Shown piece after piece: positions 25,091 to 33,447 of a stretch of DNA of 38,515 nt. Location of the stretch: the NCBI GenBank assembly GCA_003242085.1, contig QBML01000023.1, positions 46,680 through 85,194 on the forward strand, read 5' to 3'. A program made the position numbers and the translations under genes. Source of the DNA: Pseudanabaena frigida (GTDB lineage: Bacteria > Cyanobacteriota > Cyanobacteriia > Pseudanabaenales > Pseudanabaenaceae). The stretch's first letter is position 1, and the number at the start of each line of letters is the position of its first letter. Below the pieces are notes generated by a model. It saw nothing but the letters and a program-made list of their open reading frames with translations. It ran no database searches and had not been told where the DNA came from.

Positions 25091-27411
25091 GTTCACAACC
25101 AGAGAACAAGCAAGCAGGGCTAGAAAATGTAAATATCTTGGGAGATGCTGATATCAATATCTCCCAAGATATTCATCATGAGCCGAATAAGCTTGCTGAC
25201 AACATTGGTGTCGTAGCTCAAGAAGGGAGTGCTCTAAATATTCGCACTTTCAACTACAACCAAATTATTCAAGAGGCAAAACGGGCAGGAAGCTTGATCA
25301 ATTTGCCGCAGACTAATGTGACTTTCTTTGCAGGACGGGATGAGGATCTGGCAAAGGTGCATGAGCTTTTGCAGAAAAATCAGAGGGTGGCGGTGTCTGC
25401 TTTTGTGAAAGGGATGGGTGGAGTCGGGAAGTCGGAACTTGCCCTGCAATATGCGCTACGGCATCTGTTGACTGACTATAGCGGCGGGATATGTTGGTTG
25501 CGGGGAAATGAGGGGACTTTACCGACGCAGTTACAGGATTTTGTACAGGTGCAGCTTGGGGAAACGATGCCCGATGGTTTGGATAGTGGCGAAAAGTTGG
25601 CAGGGCACTGCTGGCGGAGGCTATCGGAGCGGGTGGAGGGACAGATGTTGGTGGTGTTGGATGATGTGAAAGATTATGGGAATGTGGAACCGTTTTTGCC
25701 AACTCTGGATGGGAAGTTTCGGGTATTAGTGACGACGCGGTTGGGATTGGGGAATGCGATGCAGCAATACACGTTAGATGTTTTAATGTTAGCGGCGGCG
25801 GTGGATTTGCTGAAGTCGTTTTTACCTGAAGCCGATCCGCGTCGTGGGAATGATGGGGAAATCGAGAAGCTTTGTGAATGGTTGGGGCGGTTGCCTTTAG
25901 CGATCGAGTTGGTAGGGCGGTATTTGGCAAGGAAACCCGATCTGTCGATTGCCAAGATGCAGGAACGTTTGAATGAGAAGAAGTTACAGCAAGATGCGCT
26001 GACTGATACGCAGAGAATGGCTTTGGCAGAAATGACCGCTAAGCTAAATGTGGCGGCGGCATTCGATTTGAGTTGGCAAGAATTGTCTGAGGGGGCGCAA
26101 AGGCTGGCTTGTTTGTTGTCGTTGTTTGCGCTAGCGCCGATTCATTGGCAATGGGTAATAGATGCGATGAGTGATGTGGATGAGGAGGAGTTGGAGGCTT
26201 GTCGTGATGATGAGTTGCTAAATCTACATTTGTTGGAACGGAAGCAACAGGGTGTGTATGAATTACATCAGCTTTTGCGGGAATATTTTCATTTTCAGTT
26301 GAAACAACATCCCGAATGGCAAGCTCTGCGGCAACAAGTTGCAATATCTCTGCTGAATATTTCTAAAGGAATTGGACAAACAATCACCATCGATCAAGTT
26401 AAGGAAGTTACTCCTGCGATTCCCCACCTAGAAATGCTCGGGAGCGAACTGTTGGATGATATTCCCAACCCTGAAGAAGATGTAATTTGGACATTTTGTG
26501 GAATAGCTAGATTTTATGGAGGGCAGGGGCTATATGCTTCAGCCTTAATTCCATATCAAAACTGCCTCAATGAAACAGAATCACGCTTAGGAGCAGACCA
26601 TCCCTCTGTCGCCACCAGTATTAACAATCTCGCATTACTTTACTATTCGCAAGGGAAGTACAGCAAAGCTGAACCTTTCTATCTGCGATCACTTGAAATC
26701 AGCGAACGACAACTAGGAGCAGACCATCCTTCTGTCGCCACTAGTCTCAACAATCTCGCGTTACTTTACGAATCGCAAGGGAAATACAGCGAAGCTGAAC
26801 CTCTCTATCTACGATCGCTTGAAATCAGAGAACGACAACTAGGAGTAGACTATCCTGATGTCGCTACCAGTCTCAACAATCTCGCAGAACTTTATCGAAT
26901 TCAAGGGAAGTACAGCGAAGCCGAACTTCTCTATCTACGATCGCTTGAAATCAGAGAACTTCAACTAGGAGCAGACCATCCCGATGTCGCCCAAAGCTTT
27001 AACAATTTAGCATTACTTTACGATTCTCAAGGGAAGTACAACGAAGCCGAATCTCTCTATGTACGATCACTCGAAATTATGGAACGACAACTAGGAGTAG
27101 ACCATCCCGATGTCGCTTCCAGCCTCAATAATCTTGCATTACTTTATGATTCTCAACGAAAGTACAGCGAAGCTGAACTTCTCTATCTGCGATCGCTCTC
27201 TATCAGAGAACGCCAACTAGGAGCAGACCATCCCGATGTCGCCCAAAGTCTATCCAACTTAGCCGCCCTCTATCACAACACCCAACGACATCCCGAAGCC
27301 CTGCAATCCATCCAACGTGCCATCCAAATTTACGAACAAAAACTTGGTACAGAGCATCCCGATACCCAAAATGCTCTCAGTTGGCTTCAGACAATCCAAG
27401 ATGCCATGTAA
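25087..27411 (+). CDS. NB-ARC-TPR STAND NTPase (NLR-like)
   Basis: The 774 residues are organised like bacterial NLR immune sensors. An N-terminal Asn/Ile/Asp-rich region (12-30, VNILGDADINIS) precedes a motif (32-57) shared with the remnant at 24470. The NB-ARC domain then has the P-loop GMGGVGKS (109-116), Walker B MLVVLDD (187-193), VLVTTR (213-218) and the GLPL-like LGRLPLAIEL (266-275). A winged-helix region follows (ELHQLLREYFHFQL), then six 42-residue TPRs from residue 501. No catalytic effector domain is fused. It overlaps hicA by 4 nt. Such proteins bind ligand through the repeats, oligomerise and activate effectors; a role in phage defence is inferred. Confidence 0.88.
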   Translation: MSSQPENKQAGLENVNILGDADINISQDIHHEPNKLADNIGVVAQEGSALNIRTFNYNQIIQEAKRAGSLINLPQTNVTFFAGRDEDLAKVHELLQKNQRVAVSAFVKGMGGVGKSELALQYALRHLLTDYSGGICWLRGNEGTLPTQLQDFVQVQLGETMPDGLDSGEKLAGHCWRRLSERVEGQMLVVLDDVKDYGNVEPFLPTLDGKFRVLVTTRLGLGNAMQQYTLDVLMLAAAVDLLKSFLPEADPRRGNDGEIEKLCEWLGRLPLAIELVGRYLARKPDLSIAKMQERLNEKKLQQDALTDTQRMALAEMTAKLNVAAAFDLSWQELSEGAQRLACLLSLFALAPIHWQWVIDAMSDVDEEELEACRDDELLNLHLLERKQQGVYELHQLLREYFHFQLKQHPEWQALRQQVAISLLNISKGIGQTITIDQVKEVTPAIPHLEMLGSELLDDIPNPEEDVIWTFCGIARFYGGQGLYASALIPYQNCLNETESRLGADHPSVATSINNLALLYYSQGKYSKAEPFYLRSLEISERQLGADHPSVATSLNNLALLYESQGKYSEAEPLYLRSLEIRERQLGVDYPDVATSLNNLAELYRIQGKYSEAELLYLRSLEIRELQLGADHPDVAQSFNNLALLYDSQGKYNEAESLYVRSLEIMERQLGVDHPDVASSLNNLALLYDSQRKYSEAELLYLRSLSIRERQLGADHPDVAQSLSNLAALYHNTQRHPEALQSIQRAIQIYEQKLGTEHPDTQNALSWLQTIQDAM
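26587..27342 (+). repeat. Six tandem 126-bp TPR-coding repeats
   Basis: Six consecutive units start at 26587, 26713, 26839, 26965, 27091 and 27217 (a partial seventh at 27343). Each encodes 42 residues of the form LGADHP.VA.SLNNLALLY.SQGKYSEAE..YLRSLEIRERQ. The middle units are strikingly alike at the DNA level (AGCAGACCATCC and GGGAAGTACAGCGAAGC recur). Such arrays can gain or lose units by recombination. Confidence 0.88.
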
Positions 27412-27442
27412 AATAAAAAGATAAACAGATCACCTAAGAACA

Positions 27443-27652
27443 ATGACTATCAAAGAAAAACTAATTCAAGAAGTCGAAAACATTTCTGAATCACTATTAG
27501 CAGAAACCCTTGACTTTGTATTGTTTCTCAAATCTCGCTATGCAGAAGAGGAAATAACTACAGAAGAAAAAGAAAACATTCTCGCTTCTCAAACAGCCTA
27601 TCTTTCAGGTGATTACTTAACCCTCGACCAATACGAGGTAAATCAAGCATGA
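27443..27652 (+). CDS. Antitoxin partner of the RelE-like toxin (DUF2281-like)
   Basis: 69 residues, strongly helical N-terminus (TIKEKLIQEVENISESLLAE, then TLDFVLFLKSRY) and an acidic, probably flexible tail. This resembles the small DUF2281/VapB-like antitoxins paired with RelE-type toxins in cyanobacteria. Its stop overlaps the start of the toxin gene (ATGA). It begins 31 nt after the NB-ARC gene on the same strand, so it may share that transcript. Confidence 0.75.
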   Translation: MTIKEKLIQEVENISESLLAETLDFVLFLKSRYAEEEITTEEKENILASQTAYLSGDYLTLDQYEVNQA

Positions 27653-27903
27653 GTTATTGCATCGTTATCCCTAAACCAGCCCAAAAGCAGCTAGATAACA
27701 TCACAAAAATTGAACGCGATCGCTTGATTGTGACATTGCGCTCTCTAGCCAACGATCCGCGTCATAACGGAGTCAAAAAGCTCAAAGGTTACGACAATAC
27801 CTATCGTGTCAGGGTCGGAGACTATCGCATTATCTACGAAATTAAAGACAGAGAGCTAATAGTATTATTGCTAAGTGTCAGTCATCGTAAAGATGCCTAC
27901 TAG
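27649..27903 (+). CDS. RelE/ParE-family toxin
   Basis: 84 residues with the full RelE-type fold: an N-terminal strand and helix (YCIVIPKPAQKQLDNIT), the NDPRHNGVKKLKG turn, then YRVRVGDYRIIYEI and the C-terminal LLLSVSHRKDAY, with the basic residues (R, K, H) expected for ribosome-dependent mRNA cleavage. The toxin appears complete, unlike the next locus downstream. It is coupled to its antitoxin by a 4-nt overlap. Confidence 0.88.
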   Translation: MSYCIVIPKPAQKQLDNITKIERDRLIVTLRSLANDPRHNGVKKLKGYDNTYRVRVGDYRIIYEIKDRELIVLLLSVSHRKDAY

Positions 27904-28002
27904 AAATCAAGGAAAAAGGAAAAGGGTAAAAGGAAAAAATGTGGATTTTTTGAGTTTTGTTGGTTGATGTTATCTTAGGACATAGGATTAGGCTAAAAAT
28001 AT

Positions 28003-28254
28003 ATGTATCAAGTCGCAGTAGATTATGCCAAAGCAAACCTTGATGAACTATGCGATCGGGCAGGTCAAGAACCAGAAGGAGTAGAGATCGTTCGTGAAAA
28101 TCGCAGTTATATTCTGATTACTCAAGAGGAATGGGAATCTCTAATTGAAACAGCGGAATTAATGCAAATACCCAACCTGCTCAACCAAGTTGCATCTGCC
28201 CGCCAAGAATACCAAGCAGGAGAAGCACTCTCGATGGAGCAAGTCTTTGGATGA
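28003..28254 (+). CDS. Phd/YefM-family antitoxin (partner toxin broken)
   Basis: 83 residues with the Phd/YefM N-terminal DNA-binding fold (YQVAVDYAKANLDELCDRAG, then GVEIVRENRSYILITQEEWESL) and a C-terminal toxin-binding tail (EYQAGEALSMEQVFG). It overlaps the following toxin start by 4 nt (ATGA), the standard arrangement, but that toxin is frameshifted and truncated. The antitoxin may therefore be an orphan or may act against related toxins elsewhere. Confidence 0.88.
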   Translation: MYQVAVDYAKANLDELCDRAGQEPEGVEIVRENRSYILITQEEWESLIETAELMQIPNLLNQVASARQEYQAGEALSMEQVFG

Positions 28255-28434
28255 AAATCTACAGAATCCTTTTTTCTAAACAAGCTCAAAAAGATATAGG
28301 CGAACTCACATCCAAACCAAAAAAGCAAACTCCAAGAAATTTTGCTTAACATACTCGCTCCTAATCATTACCTTGGGAAAGCTCTAAAATCGGACAAGAT
28401 CATCCCAGTACCCAAACAGTCATGTCTTCTCTAA
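28251..28434 (+). pseudogene. Frameshifted Txe/YoeB-type toxin remnant
   Basis: The first frame reads MKIYRILFSKQAQKDIGELT, a typical toxin start, but ends at 28347-28349 after an out-of-frame tail. Shifting by +1 at the A6 run near 28320-28325 restores family-like sequence (KSKLQEILLNILAPNHYLGK, ending at a stop at 28432). The C-terminal half with the catalytic arginine and histidine is missing in either frame. It is therefore a degraded toxin, and a simple sequencing error would not restore it. Confidence 0.8.
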
Positions 28435-28630
28435 TGATATTGCGATCGCAAATGTCTACAGGTATGAGTTCCGAAACATTACAACAAATGATTGCTAAAA
28501 ATTCTGATTATTATAGAGAATAAGAATAGTAATAGTGACAAAGTAATCGGTTTATCTATCAGAAAATACTATTTCCCTTCTATTTTGCGTTAATAATAAA
28601 TCACGTAAATACAAAGCATGGGAAATATTC
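28435..28630. other. Noncoding interval after the toxin remnant
   Basis: It contains a 33-codon reading frame (28423-28524, MSSLMILRSQMSTGMSSETL...) that I do not recognise and take to be debris of the decayed toxin-antitoxin locus. The last 100 nt are AT-rich and should hold the promoter of the formamidase gene. No hairpin or conserved site is obvious. Confidence 0.4.
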
Positions 28631-29626
28631 ATGAGTGGACTTGGCGGCTTAAACAAAACCCCTAACGGAGTAGTCCTAGGGATGGTACAACTTCAACTAC
28701 CAACAGTTGTTACCCAACAAGACTTAGCAGCCCAAACCAAACGTATTTGTGAAATGGTCGCTAAAGCAAGACGAAATATGCCAACGATGGACTTGGTTGT
28801 TTTTCCTGAATACTCTTTGCATGGTTTATCTATGGATACAAATCCAGACATCATGTGTAAATTGGACGGGGTGGAGGTTGCAGCTTTTAAAAAAGCTTGC
28901 ATTGACAATAATATTTGGGGATGCTTTTCCCTGATGGAATACAATCCTCAAGGTAATCCCTACAATAGCGGCATTATTATTGACAATCAGGGGAAATTGA
29001 AGCTTTACTATCGCAAACTGCATCCTTGGGTTCCTGTCGAACCTTGGGAGCCTGGCGATCTAGGTATACCAGTTTGTGAGGGGCCTAATGGTAGCACCCT
29101 CGCTCTGATTATTTGTCATGATGGCATGTTCCCAGAAATGGCTAGAGAATGTGCCTATAAAGGCGCTGAAATTATGATTCGCACAGCAGGATATACGGCT
29201 CCAATTCGTCATTCTTGGCGGATTACCAATCAAGCAAATGCTTTTTGTAATCTCATGGTGACGGCTTCAGTTTGTATGTGTGGCTCTGATGGCAGTTTTG
29301 ACTCTATGGGCGAAGGAATGATTGTTAACTTCGATGGAGAGCCGTTAGTAATGGGTAGTCACCGTCCTGATGAAATTATCACTGCCGAAGTTCGCCCCGA
29401 CCTTGTTCGCGAAGCCCGTAAATACTGGAGCGTAGAGAATAATATTTACCAGTTTGGGCATCGTGGCTATGTTGCGGTCAAAGGTGGCGCTCAGGACTGT
29501 CCCTATACTTATATGCAGGACATGGTCAAAGGTAAGTATTGTCTGCCTTGGGAAGAAGAGGTCGTCTATAAGGATGGAACTTCCTGTGGGTTCCCATCAC
29601 CTGAGCGGGTATACAATCCAAATTGA
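28631..29626 (+). CDS. amiF: Formamidase AmiF (nitrilase superfamily)
   Basis: Hydrolyses formamide to formate and ammonia in the cytoplasm. The 331 residues match the length of the Helicobacter AmiF (334, from memory). The Glu-Lys-Cys triad is present: E60 (VVFPEYS), K129 (YYRKLHPW) and C162 (LIICHDGMFPE). The motifs LHGLSMDT and RHSWRITNQANAF separate it from simple nitrilases and place it with amidases/formamidases; aliphatic amidase AmiE is the main alternative but is usually slightly longer. It could feed nitrogen to a cell that also imports nitrate. It is a single gene with its own terminator-like hairpin at 29707. Confidence 0.88.
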   Translation: MSGLGGLNKTPNGVVLGMVQLQLPTVVTQQDLAAQTKRICEMVAKARRNMPTMDLVVFPEYSLHGLSMDTNPDIMCKLDGVEVAAFKKACIDNNIWGCFSLMEYNPQGNPYNSGIIIDNQGKLKLYYRKLHPWVPVEPWEPGDLGIPVCEGPNGSTLALIICHDGMFPEMARECAYKGAEIMIRTAGYTAPIRHSWRITNQANAFCNLMVTASVCMCGSDGSFDSMGEGMIVNFDGEPLVMGSHRPDEIITAEVRPDLVREARKYWSVENNIYQFGHRGYVAVKGGAQDCPYTYMQDMVKGKYCLPWEEEVVYKDGTSCGFPSPERVYNPN

Positions 29627-29706
29627 TAACTTGTCATTCAACTACCAAGGCATTTAAGAATTGAGCATTGCATACTATCATCAGTAGATTTCGCGCAATG
29701 TGAGGA

Positions 29707-29749
29707 TAATCTCCTCTTATGAAGGTTAAACTTCCTTAAGAGGGGATTA
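29707..29749 (+). terminator. Terminator-like hairpin after amiF
   Basis: TAATCTCCTCTTATGAAG (from 29707) pairs with CTTCCTTAAGAGGGGATTA with one bulge, one mismatch and one G-T pair around a TTAAA-containing loop. There is no strong U-tract, so termination may be weak. It lies about 80 nt after the amiF stop. The rest of 29627-29868 shows nothing else. Confidence 0.55.
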
Positions 29750-29868
29750 CCCAACTAATCCCAAAAAACTGGGACTATGGGAATTTAAGCTAAATTGGCA
29801 ATGCTATAGAATCACAAAAAAGTTTGAAGAGCCTATATCATGCCATCCCTGAGAATTATTGAATCTAT

Positions 29869-31071
29869 TTACAATAAACCCGCGATCGCAGTTTGCACAG
29901 GATAGCCCAAATGCTTCCATGCTGCCGCCGTAGCTACTCGACCGCGAGGTGTGCGATTGATATAGCCAATCTGCAATAAATACGGTTCATACACTTCTTC
30001 AATCGTATGTGCATCCTCCCCTGTTGCCGCCGCCAAAGTATCCAAACCTGCGGGGCCACCATTAAAGTTCTCAATTAACACCGTTAACAGCTTGCGATCG
30101 ATCCAGTCTAAGCCTTTTGGATCGACATTAAACAATTCCAGAGCCGACTCCGCGATCGCACCTGTAATTTGTTCGCCCTTAGCCTTAACTTCAGCATAGT
30201 CCCGCACTCGCTTTAACAGGCGATTGGCAATCCGAGGCGTACCCCTAGATCTGGCGGCGATCGCGATCGCGCCATCATCATGGATTGGAGTCTCCAGAAT
30301 CTTGGCACTGCGAGAGACAATCTGCGTTAGTTCATCCTGCTCGTAGAAACGAAAGTGCTGCACAAAACCAAAGCGATCGCGTAATGGTGAAGATAAAGAT
30401 CCAATTCTCGTAGTCGCACCGATCAGCGTAAATTTATTTAACTGCACACTACGAATCCTTGCCCCTTGCCCTTTGCCAATCGTAATATCAAGGCGATAAT
30501 CTTCCATCGCAGGATAGAGAATCTCTTCCGTCACACTTGGTAAACGGTGGATTTCATCGATAAAGAGAATGTCTCCCTGTTGCAGAGAAACGAGTAAGCC
30601 AGCCACATCGCGAGGACGCTCAAGAGCAGGTGCGGAAGTGATTTTGCATTGCACGCCCATTTCTTGAGCAATAATCAAAGCTAGAGAAGTTTTGCCCAAT
30701 CCAGGGGGGCCATATAACAACAAATGGTCGAGAGCAGATGAGCGCGATTTTGCTGCCGCGATCGCAATATTTAGCAACTCTTTTAAATCTTTCTGACCAA
30801 TATAGTCAGCGAGATTTTTAGGGCGAATATTAACGTCAACTGTCGCAGGAATAGCCTCATTTTTCGCTAATTCATCGGCTAATTTCTCCTCTGGTGTAGC
30901 TTCTGCTTGCAACAAATCTAGCGCCTGCTGCATTTCTGGCGATGTTTCTTTTTTCGAAGCAGCTTTAGGCGATCGTTTTTTACTAGCAGTTTTTTCGGGA
31001 ACTACTGGCGAATTTTGAGCAGTTCGATCGCCTTCAGGATTTGGATTTGGTTTAGAGGAGATGATTGCCAT
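29869..31071 (-). CDS. ruvB: Holliday junction branch migration helicase RuvB
   Basis: Hexameric AAA+ motor that drives branch migration with RuvA. Present are Walker [10 protein letters not shown], Walker [11 protein letters not shown], sensor 1 ([20 protein letters not shown]), the arginine finger region, and the C-terminal winged helix ([12 protein letters not shown]). The frame opens at a TTG (31089); the ATG at 31071 ([10 protein letters not shown]) is preferred, giving 400 residues. About 75 residues before [13 protein letters not shown] form a charged, low-complexity extension ([19 protein letters not shown]) absent from E. coli RuvB. It overlaps the end of the creatininase-family gene by about 20 nt. 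Confidence 0.95.
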   Translation of the reverse strand: MAIISSKPNPNPEGDRTAQNSPVVPEKTASKKRSPKAASKKETSPEMQQALDLLQAEATPEEKLADELAKNEAIPATVDVNIRPKNLADYIGQKDLKELLNIAIAAAKSRSSALDHLLLYGPPGLGKTSLALIIAQEMGVQCKITSAPALERPRDVAGLLVSLQQGDILFIDEIHRLPSVTEEILYPAMEDYRLDITIGKGQGARIRSVQLNKFTLIGATTRIGSLSSPLRDRFGFVQHFRFYEQDELTQIVSRSAKILETPIHDDGAIAIAARSRGTPRIANRLLKRVRDYAEVKAKGEQITGAIAESALELFNVDPKGLDWIDRKLLTVLIENFNGGPAGLDTLAAATGEDAHTIEEVYEPYLLQIGYINRTPRGRVATAAAWKHLGYPVQTAIAGLL

Positions 31072-31867
31072 ATGCCTTCGGTTGCTCAAATTTATATATA
31101 TCTTCGATCAATTGCACCCAACCATCAACCAGAGAATCAAGTATTTGTTCACCTTTTTCTTTCGTTGCTGCCTTAGCATCTCCCAACACACCGCTTTTAG
31201 TCAAATCGCGCATTACCCATGCAAAGGGATTTGCCGATTCCATACTGAGTAAACTATTTTCAGGCAAGCCATAGGGATATTCGGTAACGGCTTTGTCCAT
31301 CTGTACTTGTTCGGGCAAAAGCGCCAACATCAGGCTGGTTTCGGCATCGCCACCATGAATTCCAAATTCTAATTCTTTTTCCGTCAAAAGCTCTTTGGCA
31401 ACATTGGGAACGCGCCAATTAAAGAGTGGAAAGATCGCAAAATCAGGATATTTCTCATGGAGATCGCGAGCAACTATTTCCAAAATTTGCGGCTGTCCGC
31501 CGTGAGAATTCATCAAAGCTAACTTCCGAAATCCTGCTCGATAAATACTCTCAGCAATATCTGTCAATACCGCTAGCATCGTCTGCGATCGCATGGTTAT
31601 CGTGCCTGCAAAAGTACTATGCTCATTCGACTTACCATAATACAAAGGTGGCAAAGCATAGGCAGGAATTGCTGGATCTAATTTCTCTAAAGACCTTGCC
31701 AATACTCCAATACTAATCGCAGCATCAACAATCAATGGTAAATGTGCGCCATGCTGCTCGATCGCCCCCATCGGCTGAATAATCACCACCTTTTCTTTGT
31801 TGGGCATGGCGGCGATCGCAGGTGATGTGAGGTAAGCAAAATATCGATGATTAGGGAAATAACTCAT
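31052..31867 (-). CDS. Creatininase-family metal-dependent amidohydrolase
   Basis: 271 residues of the creatininase family. The metal-binding set is visible: E37 and H39 in [12 protein letters not shown]48 in LIVDAA, H122 in MNSHGGQ and E176 in HGGDAETS. Members act on creatinine, on formamide intermediates of riboflavin/F420-type pathways, or in peptide maturation; the substrate here cannot be told. The start overlaps the end of the upstream MuiA-like gene (ATGA), and the 3' end overlaps ruvB, so all are probably one operon. Confidence 0.85.
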   Translation of the reverse strand: MSYFPNHRYFAYLTSPAIAAMPNKEKVVIIQPMGAIEQHGAHLPLIVDAAISIGVLARSLEKLDPAIPAYALPPLYYGKSNEHSTFAGTITMRSQTMLAVLTDIAESIYRAGFRKLALMNSHGGQPQILEIVARDLHEKYPDFAIFPLFNWRVPNVAKELLTEKELEFGIHGGDAETSLMLALLPEQVQMDKAVTEYPYGLPENSLLSMESANPFAWVMRDLTKSGVLGDAKAATKEKGEQILDSLVDGWVQLIEDIYKFEQPKAYGNHLL

Positions 31868-33444
31868 ATACCTTCTACATCAGGAGCAGCAGCAATTTTG
31901 TAGACTAGTATAACTTTTAATTGCGAATAGGCTGGCAAGTGTAAATTCCAATTGCAAAAACCGTTGGCATCGGGCTGAAGGCGATCGCTAGTTTCATCTT
32001 GAACAACCTCGATTTTCACCTTCTCTAACTCCGAGACAGGAACTCGCTCAGTCATGGAAATTTTTCTATCTTCATCGCCAATATTTGAGAGAAAGAGCCT
32101 AATTGTATTCGTAACGGTGTTCCATTGAGTAAGATGGTTCTTATCGCGTTTTTGGGACTCCGTGCGCTGTACCCGCATCGTAGCGTCAGTTCCCCAGCCT
32201 AGAGCAAATTTTTCATTTGGAGCAATAAAAGATACGGTTGTGCGTCCCACATATTCAGTAGAACGGACGAGATCGACTGGTCCCGCTAAAATCGGTAATG
32301 TCGAGCTATTAGTTTGTTCGCTCTTGAGAACGACTTGTAGAGCAATCTCTGGCATCAGCACGCGCTCAATTTTTGCGGGTGACTGAAACTGAAATAAAGG
32401 CACACGATAGGGTCTACCATCGGAGGGAATTGTGGCTTTGACAGGAGCGCGGAGGGTTCGCACTTCACCACCATCATCAACACCTGGTAATTCGATCGCA
32501 CTTGTTTCTGACCTAGTTTCTGCACCTAAGCCAGTAGTTTTGACTGCTTGATCGCGCATTTCTACAGCAATCCGTTTTGATTTTTCGCGGATGCTGAGGA
32601 GATCGTCACTCAGCAAGGGTGGTTCAGTGCCAAGGGAGGCACGGGCAGTGGAGAAGACCAAATCCACATTTTGCCAATCTTCACCTGTGTTTTGCCAAAC
32701 ACACCCATCGGTACGGAAGGTTAGCTGGGGATTCACTCCCATCTTTAATTGAGCTTGATGATATGGTCGCCACAGAGCATTGGGAACCACATAATCAAAG
32801 GCAATTTCGTATTCGCCCGTTTGTGCGATCGCCAGATCGGCTTCGAGATGCGCGGTATAGATTGTATCGGGTCTGGCTTCAGCATAGATGCGTTGCACCA
32901 ATCGCGCGATCGCCTCTCTTAGTTGCTCTTGAGCATGATATGTATTAAGGATTTCGCTACGGGTATCGCGTAATTTCTGAAAGATGGGTTGTAATTGCGA
33001 TCGCCATGTCATCGGATCGACTTGACCCCAAGATGCATCGATCGGTAATTCTTGCAGAGCCTTTGCTAAAATTGTGCCAATCTGTTCAAACCGATCTTCG
33101 CACTGCTGGCGATCTTCGGTTAGTGCATTGTATCGATCGTATTGCGATCGCCATTCTATTTTTAATTGCTCCACTAATTCCGTGCGGTCTGCTTCCTTAA
33201 TTAGCATCCTACGGTGGACACGCACATCATTTACCCTTGCGCCCAGAGCGTTAGCGTTACCAATAAACTCAGCACGTAGGGATTTATTCGATAAAACAGG
33301 TGCTACTCGATCGATCTGGACTCGCCAAAGTCCAGCCGTCAGCGTCGCTTTGCCAATGCGTTGTACTTGTGCGCGGTCTTCGAGTAGAGTCACAGTAGTG
33401 ACGGGAGCATCTAGGCTCAGAGTCTGAATTTCTGTGGATACCAT
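31864..33444 (-). CDS. DUF4139 / mucoidy inhibitor MuiA-like protein (short paralog)
   Basis: 526 residues. An N-terminal DUF4140-like domain (VTTVTLLEDRAQVQRIG, ending near 95) is followed by a helical region (about 100-190) and a DUF4139 beta-rich domain (LWRPYHQAQLKMG, VWQNTGEDWQNVDLVFSTAR, TERVPVSELEKVKIEV). There is no signal peptide or membrane segment, so it is probably cytoplasmic. Its close neighbour at 33448-35736 is a longer paralog 3 nt away, and it overlaps the creatininase-family gene by 4 nt. The name MuiA comes from a mucoidy phenotype; the biochemical function is unknown. Confidence 0.82.
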   Translation of the reverse strand: MVSTEIQTLSLDAPVTTVTLLEDRAQVQRIGKATLTAGLWRVQIDRVAPVLSNKSLRAEFIGNANALGARVNDVRVHRRMLIKEADRTELVEQLKIEWRSQYDRYNALTEDRQQCEDRFEQIGTILAKALQELPIDASWGQVDPMTWRSQLQPIFQKLRDTRSEILNTYHAQEQLREAIARLVQRIYAEARPDTIYTAHLEADLAIAQTGEYEIAFDYVVPNALWRPYHQAQLKMGVNPQLTFRTDGCVWQNTGEDWQNVDLVFSTARASLGTEPPLLSDDLLSIREKSKRIAVEMRDQAVKTTGLGAETRSETSAIELPGVDDGGEVRTLRAPVKATIPSDGRPYRVPLFQFQSPAKIERVLMPEIALQVVLKSEQTNSSTLPILAGPVDLVRSTEYVGRTTVSFIAPNEKFALGWGTDATMRVQRTESQKRDKNHLTQWNTVTNTIRLFLSNIGDEDRKISMTERVPVSELEKVKIEVVQDETSDRLQPDANGFCNWNLHLPAYSQLKVILVYKIAAAPDVEGI

Positions 33445-33447
33445 TTT

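Noticed and set aside
25313-25930. 205-codon minus-strand ORF opposite the NB-ARC gene
   Set aside because: It is Pro/His/Ser-rich low-complexity sequence, lies fully antisense to clear P-loop and Walker B motifs, and has no family features.
28317-28330. Programmed -1 frameshift in the toxin at A AAA AAG
   Set aside because: The A6G run looks like a slippery site, but the family-like continuation is in the +1 frame, not -1, and the C-terminus is missing either way.
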